Shown: positions 1-6,064, numbered from the stretch's first letter. The stretch: 6,392 nucleotides of DNA from Fibrobacteres bacterium CG2_30_45_31 (GCA_001873075.1 MNYL01000158.1:1-6392), one strand, 5' to 3'. Numbers and translations: made by a program. Notes: generated by a model not told the origin, from the sequence alone.

Positions 1-1
1 T

Positions 2-457
2 TCAGGTAAAAAAGATCTCGGGCTAATCGCCATGAGCTACAAGAATGTGTATGTAGGTCGCATTGCCATGGGTGCGAACGATGCCCACAGCTTGAAGGTG
101 ATCCAGGAAGCGGAAGCACACAACGGTCCGTCTCTGATCCTCGCCTACTGCCCCTGTATTGCGCACGGCTTCGATCTCAACAATCAGCTCGCTCACCAGA
201 AAATGGCGGTCGAATCCGGTTACTGGCCGCTCATGCATTACAACCCGGCACTCGTTGCTGAAGGCAAGAGCCCGCTGATTCTGGATAGCAAGACCCCGAC
301 CATTCCTGTTGCGGACTACATCTATACTGAAAACCGTTATAAGATGCTCGTCAAGAGCAACCCCGAAGCGGCAAAAGCACTTGTGGAACAGCTCCAGAAA
401 GAAGTGGATGCACGCTATGCGTTTTACGCTGACATGGCGGCAGAAAAGAACCCCTAA
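2..457 (+). CDS. nifJ: Pyruvate:ferredoxin (flavodoxin) oxidoreductase, C-terminal end (5' truncated by window)
   Basis: The reading frame is open from the left edge and ends at TAA 455-457, giving the last 151 residues of a protein that is usually about 1170-1190 residues long. The enzyme converts pyruvate and CoA to acetyl-CoA and CO2, reducing ferredoxin, in the cytoplasm of anaerobes. The fragment belongs to the C-terminal thiamine-diphosphate-binding region. It starts with the family-typical KKDLGLIAMSY, followed by VYVGRIAMGAN and the block GPSLILAYCPCIAHG. The Cys of CIAHG (codon 155-157) matches the family's distal-sequence ligand of the proximal [4Fe-4S] cluster. YWPLMHYNP and the downstream PLILDSK segment are also typical. 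Codon use is balanced and C-rich at third positions, like the right-hand genes and unlike the helicase gene downstream. An internal ATG at 32 is only a methionine codon, not the start. A terminator follows within 20 bases, so this gene ends its transcription unit. Confidence 0.93.
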   Translation, partial: SGKKDLGLIAMSYKNVYVGRIAMGANDAHSLKVIQEAEAHNGPSLILAYCPCIAHGFDLNNQLAHQKMAVESGYWPLMHYNPALVAEGKSPLILDSKTPTIPVADYIYTENRYKMLVKSNPEAAKALVEQLQKEVDARYAFYADMAAEKNP

Positions 458-475
458 ACAGAACTAGTGAATGGG

Positions 476-507
476 AAAGGCGGATGCAGCAATGTGTCCG
501 CCTTTTT
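476..507 (+). terminator. Rho-independent terminator of nifJ
   Basis: The arms AAAGGCGGA (476-484) and TCCGCCTTT (497-505) pair perfectly. The stem continues inward through U-G, G-U, C-G and A-U pairs to a GCAA loop (489-492), a stable GNRA tetraloop, for about 13 base pairs in total. The stem runs directly into five T residues (503-507). It lies 18 bases after the nifJ stop codon and has no gene overlapping it. Confidence 0.88.
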
Positions 508-530
508 GTGTATTCAAATAAACTATCCCC

Positions 531-603
531 CTCCGGTACTCGCTACCGCTCGACTCACTCCGGGAGAGAGTCACCGCCAGACCTCTCTCGCCTCTGAGAA
601 GCG
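531..603. repeat. Three adjacent small inverted repeats (structured G+C-rich stretch)
   Basis: Three potential hairpins follow one another. CGGTA (534-538) pairs with TACCG (544-548) around a five-base loop. GAGAGAG (564-570) pairs with CTCTCTC (583-589) around a twelve-base loop. CGC-C-TCT-G-AGA-A-GCG (589-603) folds with a single mismatch. CTCCGG also occurs twice as a direct repeat (531-536 and 558-563). This could be a dispersed intergenic repeat, a small RNA or a remnant; the sequence does not decide between them. Confidence 0.35.
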
Positions 604-778
604 GAACACAAAATTCAGCGAATGGAATGGATTATTAAAAGGATACCTGCTTGATTACGGATAAAATAATTCTGCATTAACAGGGATAATGTACCCTGTA
701 GCCCATCCTACTTTGAAGCAACTACAAATTTGGCTGCATAACTGTCATTCACCCTTGCCAAGGAAAAACAGATTGCGT

Positions 779-817
779 AGCTTTTGAAAAGCTGGGTTCA
801 CCCAGTTTCAACGAGCT
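779..817. repeat. Long imperfect hairpin upstream of the helicase gene
   Basis: The core CTGGGT (792-797) and ACCCAG (800-805) pair perfectly around a two-base TC centre. Outward, AAA pairs with TTT, TTG with CAA, and AGCT (779-782) with AGCT (814-817), with small bulges, giving about 16 pairs over 39 bases. The left arm alone is also a perfect palindrome, AGCTTTT-G-AAAAGCT (779-793). No T tract follows, so it is not a standard terminator. It lies 36 bases before the preferred ATG of the helicase, near the left edge of the AT-rich segment. It could be an operator, a 5' leader structure or the hairpin end of a mobile element. Confidence 0.5.
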
Positions 818-852
818 TTGGGATAAATTCTTTACTACAGTTGTGGAATTTT

Positions 853-3579
853 ATGATGAATTTTCTTGTTTTTGCCATTATAGCAATATTTGCTATTTTA
901 ACAAATTTTTACATCAAAAGGCAGAAAAAACTATCTAAAAAATTTGAACAAAAAATACAGGAATTCCAAGAGCAAATAAACATCTTCTTCACAGAATATT
1001 TCGAATTACGAAAGCAATTTATTTCCGAAGCAGAAGAAAATAACTTTGCTGAAAAATGGCAAGATTTATATTCGGAAATTCAAAAGTATCACATTTCAAA
1101 GAAGTTCAGTGCATTTGCAGAAATTGATCGGTTTAAGACTGTTTATAAATCTCTCCATGATTACTTTGCTACTGCAAACGAAAAATTCATTCAAAATGAG
1201 TCGATGAAATATGACGATTTGTTTTCAAGTATAGACGGAAAAACTTTGGATGAACAACAGAGAACAGCCGTTATCACAGATGAAGACAGAATTCTTGTGC
1301 TTGCAGGTGCCGGAAGCGGAAAAACGCTTACAATTTCTGCAAAAGTAAAATATTTATGTGAAGTAAAAAATATAAATCCAAAAGACATTCTTCTTATTTC
1401 ATTTACAAAAAAATCTGCACAGGAAATGACGGAACGAATTCAAAATAAACTCGGAATTCGGGCGGAAGCGACTACTTTTCATAAACTCGGTCTTGATATA
1501 ATCAAGAAATCAGAAGGGCAACGACCAGAAATTTCTGATGAAAATGGATTGAATCAATTTGTCCACAATTTTTTTGAAAATAAGCTTTTAAATCATTCAG
1601 ATTTAATAAAAGCCTTAACTGAATATTTTACTTACTTCTTTGAAATCCCCAAGAACATGGAAGATTATTCTTCTCTTGGCGAATTGTACGAAGAAGAAAA
1701 AACAGTTGACCTTGAAACACTAAAATCGAAATACGACCGGGAAAAATATATTCGTGAAAAAGGTGATGAAAAAGCAAAAACTTATACCACCCTAAACAAT
1801 GAGAAAGTAAAAAGTCTTGAAGAAACAAAGATCGCAAATTTTCTTTTTCAGCACGGCATAAATTACGAGTATGAAAAAATTTATCCCTTTGAAAGCGCTG
1901 ACCAGTTAAGAAAATCCTACCATCCAGATTTTTATCTTACAGATTATGATATTTATTTAGAGCATTTTGGAATTTCAAAAGATTTTACCGTTACATGGCA
2001 ATCCCCTATAGAAGAAAAAAAATATTTGGATGGAATTCAATGGAAGCGGGCATTTCATCACGAAAATAAAACTAAACTGATCGAAACTTATTCCTATTAC
2101 AATTCTGAGGGTATACTTCTGGAAAAACTTGAAGAACTATTACTTGCAAATAGTGTTGAATTCAAACCTCGTGATTTCACGGATATTTTCAATACTGTCT
2201 ATGCAAGCAAGAGTAACAAATACTTTCCTGAATTTATAAAATTATGCTGTACTTTTATCACGCTTTTTAAGTCAAATAATTATAAAATTGAAGAAATTGA
2301 AAATCTAAAGCGAAAATATATTCTTGAAGAAAAAAATAAATTTCTTCGGGATCGAACAACTCTTTTTCTTGATATAATAAAAATCATTTTAACGGAATAT
2401 CAGAATGATCTTTCTTCAAAGAATGCAATCGATTTTTCAGACATGATAAATAATGCGGCTGATAAAGTGATTTCGGGTTGTGAAATTCCTTTCTATAAGT
2501 ATGTAATTGTAGATGAATATCAGGACATATCAAAATCTAGGTTTAATTTTTTAAAAGCAATAGCAGATAAAACTAAGGCAAAATTTTTCTGTGTTGGCGA
2601 TGATTGGCAATCTATTTACCGGTTTGCAGGAAGTGATATTTCCTTGTTTACTGATTTTGAAAAATATTTCGGATATACAAAGATTCTTAAAATAGAAAAA
2701 ACTTACAGAAATTCTCAAAATCTTGTAGATGAAGCCTCTCGTTTTATTTTGAAAAATCCGCTTCAACTGAAAAAAGATTTACGCTCTGACAAAAGTTTAA
2801 ATTATCCGTTTGTGTTTTGGGGATTTGATGACGAACCGAAACAGGCATTACAATCGATAATCAAAAAAATTGTCTCTGAATTTGGAATAAATTCTTCCAT
2901 TTTACTTTTGGGAAGAACTAATTATGATATTGAAATTGCAAAAAAGTCTGGACTTTTCAAAAATTTTTATAAAAACAGAAAAGAGCAGTTGGAATATATT
3001 CCAATTCCTGAATTACAAATTTATTTTTTTTCAGTCCATAAGTCAAAAGGCCTGGAAGCAGACAATGTTATTCTTCTGAACTTCAAGAATGATAAGCTCG
3101 GTTTTCCGAACCAGATTGCAGATGACAAGGTATTAAATCTAGTCCTTACAAATGCCGAAGATTTTAAGTTTGCAGAAGAACGCCGTCTTTTTTATGTCGC
3201 AATAACCCGCACAAAAAACAGAATTTTTATTCTTACAGACAACAAAAATCCATCCCAATTTTTTAAAGAATTTTCTGAATCAAACTCAGTTTGTTTTGTA
3301 TCCATCAAGAAAAAAACTAATGAAAATCAGACAAAATGTCCGATCTGCAAAACCGGAAATCTTTTGAAAGTCGAACACGAAGGAAAACATTTTGTAGGTT
3401 GTTCAAATTTTCCAAAATGCAAGTATACTTTGCGAGATGCAACAATTCTTTTGAATCCCCAAAAATGTCCTTCTTGTGGTGGATTTCTGATAAAAAGAAA
3501 AGGTAAGAATGGACATTGGTTCAGTGGTTGCACGAATTATCCGTATTGCGAATATACGGAACAAATAAAAAGAGAGTAA
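853..3579 (+). CDS. Membrane-anchored UvrD/HelD-type SF1 helicase with nuclease-like insert and two topoisomerase-type zinc ribbons
   Basis: Numbered from ATG 853 (908 residues). Residues 1-20 are a hydrophobic membrane segment followed by KRQKK and a charged, coiled-coil-prone stretch (about 25-60), so the enzyme is probably held at the inner face of the membrane. SF1A helicase motifs follow: Q motif LDEQQRTAV (132-140), Walker A AGAGSGKT (151-158), Ia (179-192), Ib TTFHKLG (207-213), Walker B VIVDEYQD (551-558), III VGDDWQSIYR (581-590), IV TYRNSQ (617-622), V VHKSKG (728-733) and VI RRLFYVAITR (777-786). All look intact, so ATP-driven 3'-5' unwinding is expected. Between Ib and Walker B lies an insert with E..IANFLF, YHPDFYL (Asp359) and IYLEHFG (Glu370), resembling Vsr/DUF559-like PD-(D/E)XK nucleases, then LIETYS (409-414). 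Two four-Cys zinc ribbons (C829, C832, C850, C856; C872, C875, C893, C899) match those of topoisomerase I. The frame is open back to a TTG at 784, but that start lies within the 779-817 hairpin. ATG 853 or 856, behind a weak GTGGA, is preferred. The gene is far more AT-rich than its neighbours, which suggests transfer. Biological role unknown. Confidence 0.9.
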   Translation: MMNFLVFAIIAIFAILTNFYIKRQKKLSKKFEQKIQEFQEQINIFFTEYFELRKQFISEAEENNFAEKWQDLYSEIQKYHISKKFSAFAEIDRFKTVYKSLHDYFATANEKFIQNESMKYDDLFSSIDGKTLDEQQRTAVITDEDRILVLAGAGSGKTLTISAKVKYLCEVKNINPKDILLISFTKKSAQEMTERIQNKLGIRAEATTFHKLGLDIIKKSEGQRPEISDENGLNQFVHNFFENKLLNHSDLIKALTEYFTYFFEIPKNMEDYSSLGELYEEEKTVDLETLKSKYDREKYIREKGDEKAKTYTTLNNEKVKSLEETKIANFLFQHGINYEYEKIYPFESADQLRKSYHPDFYLTDYDIYLEHFGISKDFTVTWQSPIEEKKYLDGIQWKRAFHHENKTKLIETYSYYNSEGILLEKLEELLLANSVEFKPRDFTDIFNTVYASKSNKYFPEFIKLCCTFITLFKSNNYKIEEIENLKRKYILEEKNKFLRDRTTLFLDIIKIILTEYQNDLSSKNAIDFSDMINNAADKVISGCEIPFYKYVIVDEYQDISKSRFNFLKAIADKTKAKFFCVGDDWQSIYRFAGSDISLFTDFEKYFGYTKILKIEKTYRNSQNLVDEASRFILKNPLQLKKDLRSDKSLNYPFVFWGFDDEPKQALQSIIKKIVSEFGINSSILLLGRTNYDIEIAKKSGLFKNFYKNRKEQLEYIPIPELQIYFFSVHKSKGLEADNVILLNFKNDKLGFPNQIADDKVLNLVLTNAEDFKFAEERRLFYVAITRTKNRIFILTDNKNPSQFFKEFSESNSVCFVSIKKKTNENQTKCPICKTGNLLKVEHEGKHFVGCSNFPKCKYTLRDATILLNPQKCPSCGGFLIKRKGKNGHWFSGCTNYPYCEYTEQIKRE

Positions 3580-3706
3580 AATTGAAGTCTTGAAGACCTA
3601 GTTTAAGCTACCCCATTTTGTACGCAAAAATCAGGGGTTGTTGTAGATGATTTTGTGATTTTGCGCTGTTTTTAACAACTTTTCAGGTGTCGTTAGTCAT
3701 CTTTTT
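3580..3706. other. Convergent intergenic gap with weak hairpins
   Basis: The gap lies between the convergent helicase and DUF4130 genes. GTCTT-G-AAGAC (3587-3597) is a small palindrome. CCCC (3611-3614) pairs with GGGG (3634-3637), continuing inward through ATTTT/AAAAT with a two-base bulge. GTTGTT (3637-3642) pairs with AACAAC (3674-3679), followed by TTTT (3680-3683), and may act as a weak terminator for the helicase. No strong terminator with a clear T tract is seen for the minus-strand operon. Confidence 0.35.
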
Positions 3707-4462
3707 TCATTTCGGACAGCGAACGGGGCACCGCTCCGCCCTTTCGGGCAAATGCGCCCAGTATTTCCGGGGTAGTTCCCGGCACATTAAACGCAGATTT
3801 TTGCGCTCTGCAATGGTGACCGAATTGTAATACTGTTTCCATAAGTCACAAAAATCATCTCCCTGGTATCCCTTGTGAAAATCAGGAATCTGAATTTCAC
3901 ATACTTCCCCATTTTCACACAAAACCCCTTTGCCCCGTTTGGAATCAAAGATAGCCCACCGCTTTTGGGGGTAGCGTCGCCGGAAATGCCCTACAAGGAT
4001 CAGCAACACATCATACTGGGGCTCAATTTCTGCAAAAAGAAGCCCTTCCTCCGTTTTCTGGAAACGCACAAAACCCAGAAAACGGTGTTGTTCCCGCTTG
4101 ACAGCTTCTGCCGCCTTTAACAACGGGAGCACCTCCGGGGCCAAGGGATTGGCGGCAAAGGCACCGCCTTCCCTGAAAAGTCGCACCAAATACTTCCACA
4201 AATGATCTTCTATTCCTGTGAGCTCCGAAAGGAAAGAGCCATACAACATGGCGACTCGGTCGTTATCCAATCGCTGCACAATTCCAGTCCATACGCGGCT
4301 CGCAGAAGAACTATCCGTCACAATCCGGTGCGGTTCTTCATCGAAAAGCGAGACTTCATAACGCGACTCAGAGACAATCCGCGACACGGGCAGGTGCAAG
4401 CGAAAAGCTTCAAAAACTGCAGTAAGAAAACCGTCAAAGGAATCATCGTACAAAAGGGTCAT
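3707..4462 (-). CDS. DUF4130 / TIGR03915-type 'probable DNA metabolism protein', partner of the radical-SAM protein
   Basis: This 251-residue protein matches, from memory of the family, the conserved companion of the radical-SAM DNA modification/repair protein. Landmarks are the opening YDDSFDGFLTAVFEAF (5-20), AVKREQHRFLGFVRF (120-134), the central EPQYDVLLILVGHFRRRYP (147-165), WAIFDSKRGKG (169-179), and the C-terminal LWKQYYNSVTIAERKN (207-222) with MCRELPRKYW (226-235). No catalytic residues are established for it, and no enzyme fold is obvious by eye. In many bacteria the same domain is fused to a family-4-like uracil-DNA glycosylase; here it stands alone and ends soon after the conserved block with a short tail holding two Cys (CPVRCPK). 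ATG 4462 lies 20 bases after the radical-SAM stop, with TTGAGGAT in the gap as ribosome-binding site (GAGG about 10 bases from the ATG). It is therefore the second gene of that operon and shares its promoter and LexA control. Function is inferred from its partner. Confidence 0.85.
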   Translation of the reverse strand: MTLLYDDSFDGFLTAVFEAFRLHLPVSRIVSESRYEVSLFDEEPHRIVTDSSSASRVWTGIVQRLDNDRVAMLYGSFLSELTGIEDHLWKYLVRLFREGGAFAANPLAPEVLPLLKAAEAVKREQHRFLGFVRFQKTEEGLLFAEIEPQYDVLLILVGHFRRRYPQKRWAIFDSKRGKGVLCENGEVCEIQIPDFHKGYQGDDFCDLWKQYYNSVTIAERKNLRLMCRELPRKYWAHLPERAERCPVRCPK

Positions 4463-4482
4463 AAACCAAGATCCTCAACGTA

Positions 4483-5760
4483 TCAGGACAAAGCGGGAAC
4501 AGCGGGCCTTTCAAGGTTCGTATCAAACAAAGAAAGCTGTTGCAGAGGCGTTTTGGTTTCCGCAAGCAAGCGCATCGTGAGCATTTCTGGATAAAGCGTC
4601 CGCAATCCAATCGGCAGTTCACGGTGATAAATAAAGTACTTCGCCCGCTTCAAGGCGACCCCCATTTTTTTGAGTTCGTCAAGTCCCACACGACTAAACC
4701 TGCGACCGGAAACAATCAAACGCGCAGACCTCACCCCAATTCCCGGTATGCGTAGAATTAAGCTGTAATCAGCCGTGTTGAGATCCACAGGAAAGAATTC
4801 GGGATGCCGCAACGCCCAGCCCAGTTTGGGGTCAAATCGTTCGTCGAGATGGGGCGAGGATTCATCGACAATTTCATCGTAGCGAAACTCATAAAAGCGC
4901 ATCAGCCAATCGGCCTGATACAGGCGATGTTCGCGAAGCAACGGTGGCTTTGTCGTCACCACCGGGAGCCGTTTATCCTCATTCACAGGAATATAGCCCG
5001 AATAATACACTCGTTTTAAATGCTGCCCGGAATAAAAACCCGAGGCCAAGCGCAGAATCTGTAAATCCGATTCCCCACTTGCCCCAACGATCATCTGCGT
5101 TGTCTGCCCCGCCGGAACAAACTTGGGCGTATACCGGGAGGGCTTTCCCGCGCCATATTCGAGCTTACGTTCGGCGATGTAGTTCATCGGCGTATAAACC
5201 GAAGCGTAATTTTTGTCTGGAGCGAGCAATTTCAGAGACGTCTCGGAAGGGACTTCGATGTTGACGCTTAAACGGTCGGCAACTTCCCCCGCTCGCTGTA
5301 GCCATTCCGGGCTTGCCCCAGGAATCGCCTTCAAGTGAATATAGCCCCCAAAACGGTGTACGTGGCGGAGTTTCCAAGCGACGCGCACGAGAAGTTCCAT
5401 CGTAGAATCCGGATCTCGAATCACCCCCGAACTTAAAAACAACCCTTCAATGTAATTGCGCTCGTAAAACCCCAAAGTCAACTCAACAACCTCATCGACT
5501 TCGAAAGTAGCCCGCGGAACATCGTTGGAACGCCGATTTACGCAATAAGCGCAATCATAACGGCAGGCATTGGAGAAAAGAATTTTAAGCAGTGAAATAC
5601 AGCGACCATCTTCCGTAAACGAATGACAAATGCCCATGGAAGCTCCATTTCCCATACCACCCTGAGGTGTTGCACGGCGGGAACCACTGGAAGAACACGA
5701 CACGTCGTACTTCGCCGCTGCCGATAGAATAGTCAATTTTTCCGCTATCGTTTTTTGCAT
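4483..5760 (-). CDS. Radical-SAM putative DNA modification/repair protein (TIGR03916-type) with HhH domain and clamp-binding motif
   Basis: Numbered from ATG 5760 (425 residues). Early KYDVSCSSSGS (17-27) is characteristic of this family. The radical-SAM cluster motif is CRYDCAYC (C66, C70, C73), so a [4Fe-4S] cluster and S-adenosylmethionine radical chemistry are expected. Extra cysteines at 22, 45 and 54 may also matter. The barrel continues through LFLSSGV (107-113), YIHLKAIPG (140-148) and SVNIEVPS (165-172). A helix-hairpin-helix segment (about 328-360, core LRIPGIGVRSARLIV) suggests non-specific DNA binding. Residues 408-412 are QLSLF, an exact bacterial beta-clamp-binding consensus. 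The frame extends 13 codons further upstream, but ATG 5760 is chosen because AAGGG (5770-5766) lies five bases before it and the family begins at this point. Substrate and product are unknown; spore-photoproduct lyase is a mechanistic precedent for radical-SAM DNA repair. First gene of an operon with the DUF4130 gene; predicted SOS-regulated. Confidence 0.9.
   Translation of the reverse strand: MQKTIAEKLTILSAAAKYDVSCSSSGSRRATPQGGMGNGASMGICHSFTEDGRCISLLKILFSNACRYDCAYCVNRRSNDVPRATFEVDEVVELTLGFYERNYIEGLFLSSGVIRDPDSTMELLVRVAWKLRHVHRFGGYIHLKAIPGASPEWLQRAGEVADRLSVNIEVPSETSLKLLAPDKNYASVYTPMNYIAERKLEYGAGKPSRYTPKFVPAGQTTQMIVGASGESDLQILRLASGFYSGQHLKRVYYSGYIPVNEDKRLPVVTTKPPLLREHRLYQADWLMRFYEFRYDEIVDESSPHLDERFDPKLGWALRHPEFFPVDLNTADYSLILRIPGIGVRSARLIVSGRRFSRVGLDELKKMGVALKRAKYFIYHRELPIGLRTLYPEMLTMRLLAETKTPLQQLSLFDTNLERPAVPALS
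4525..4539 (-). other. Predicted sliding-clamp (DnaN) binding motif QLSLF in the radical-SAM protein
   Basis: Codons CAG CTT TCT TTG TTT encode Gln408-Leu-Ser-Leu-Phe412, exactly the bacterial clamp-binding consensus QL(S/D)LF. The motif sits 13 residues from the C-terminus, after the folded region, in a tail likely to be flexible. Such tails are the usual place for clamp-binding peptides in polymerases and repair proteins. The docking is inferred from the motif and its position. Confidence 0.55.
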
Positions 5761-5763
5761 AAC

Positions 5764-5777
5764 TGCCCTTGTGTGCA
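5764..5777. promoter_or_regulatory. LexA (SOS) box of Fibrobacter type
   Basis: The plus strand reads TGCCCTTGTGTGCA, a perfect match to TGCNCN4GTGCA, the LexA recognition sequence I recall as reported for Fibrobacter succinogenes. It ends four bases before the radical-SAM start codon, covers the ribosome-binding site and overlaps the transcription start predicted from the -10 at 5781-5786. A repressor bound here would block the operon. A weaker second site, TGCACATAAAAGCA (5795-5808), matches eight of the ten fixed positions and overlaps the -35 element. Confidence 0.6.
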
Positions 5778-5780
5778 GTA

Positions 5781-5809
5781 AATATAAAATATAGTGCACA
5801 TAAAAGCAA
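5781..5809 (-). promoter_or_regulatory. Promoter of the radical-SAM/DUF4130 operon
   Basis: On the minus strand, TTGCTT (5809-5804) as -35 and TATATT (5786-5781) as -10 are separated by 17 bases. The predicted transcription start near 5774 leaves a leader of about 14 bases before the ATG, just enough for the AAGGG site. GTGCA (5773-5777) and TGCAC (5795-5799) form a dyad around the -10. An isolated TATAAT (5821-5816) lies further upstream but has no good -35 at the usual distance. Confidence 0.5.
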
Positions 5810-5840
5810 ATTAATATTATACAAAGTCCACTGTCACCTT

Positions 5841-5966
5841 TTCCTGACCGATCTGCTACGCCTGATTCATGCCAAGCAATACAAGAACGTCCTCATGACC
5901 CACTGCTACCACGTTGGTTGCATTCGCGTAAGTGCTCGTCATCTGGAGATAGCCACACCACTCTAA
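5841..5966 (+). pseudogene. Decayed fragment of a tyrosine recombinase (phage-integrase family)
   Basis: The frame from 5841 to TAA 5964-5966 contains LLRLIHAKQYKNVLMTHCYHV followed by GCIRVSARHLEIA. This resembles the catalytic-domain start of XerC/integrase-like recombinases, where a repeated pattern of KH..LLMTLY..GLRVSE...L surrounds the first catalytic Arg. Here GLRVSE has become GCIRVSA, with one extra residue and the Glu lost. The second half of the catalytic domain (the later Arg, His and Tyr motifs) is missing and no N-terminal domain precedes it. The codons (AAG, AAC, GTC, ACC, CTG) suit the host composition. The call rests on pattern recognition only and the fragment is short. Confidence 0.4.
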
Positions 5967-6013
5967 CTGAGCGCCACGCGCAGTAGTTGTAGCCTTCTCG
6001 ACACCTTTTTTTT

Positions 6014-6064
6014 CTTCACCAATAGGAAATTAAATGCTCCGCTACAAATTCTTGTGTGGTGAAG
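6014..6064. repeat. Inverted repeat CTTCACCA / TGGTGAAG
   Basis: Perfect eight-base arms (6014-6021 and 6057-6064) lie 35 bases apart. On the plus strand the T run precedes rather than follows the structure, and on the minus strand an A run follows, so it is not a terminator on either strand. It could be a remnant of mobile-element ends or chance. Confidence 0.35.

Larger units (their letters stand above)
508..852. other. 345-base intergenic region with clustered inverted repeats, no convincing gene
   Basis: No reading frame here resembles a known protein. The one of 65 codons (467-664) begins inside the nifJ terminator and looks spurious. The left part (531-603) is G+C-rich and holds three small hairpins in a row. 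The right part has an ACAGGG/CCCTGT inverted repeat (680-685 and 694-699), a CCTTG-C-CAAGG palindrome (753-763) and the long hairpin at 779-817. A weak promoter for the helicase could be TTGAAG (713-718) with CATAAC (737-742) at an 18-base spacing, each four of six to consensus. The region marks the change from balanced to AT-rich composition. Confidence 0.6.

Noticed and set aside
467..664. 65-codon frame after nifJ
   Set aside because: It starts inside the nifJ terminator, covers the hairpin-rich stretch and resembles no known protein.
784..852. N-terminal extension of the helicase from TTG 784
   Set aside because: TTG is a rarer start, has no ribosome-binding site at proper distance, lies inside the long hairpin, and the added 23 residues look unlike a protein start. 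ATG 853/856 directly precedes the membrane segment.
3541..3559. CCGTAT/ATACGG inverted repeat at the helicase 3' end
   Set aside because: It lies in codons of the second zinc ribbon and has no T tract; probably coincidental.
4202..5264. Several plus-strand frames of 70-130 codons across the minus-strand operon
   Set aside because: They are shadows of the radical-SAM and DUF4130 genes, with no ribosome-binding sites or recognisable domains.
5761..5799. Upstream 13-codon extension of the radical-SAM gene
   Set aside because: The extension crosses the predicted promoter and LexA box; a good AAGGG site and family length favour ATG 5760.
5850..6030. Minus-strand frame opposite the recombinase relic
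   Set aside because: The open stretch reads smoothly as protein but lacks a usable start codon with ribosome-binding site, and its codon use fits the host less well than the plus strand. Kept only as an alternative for the profile search.
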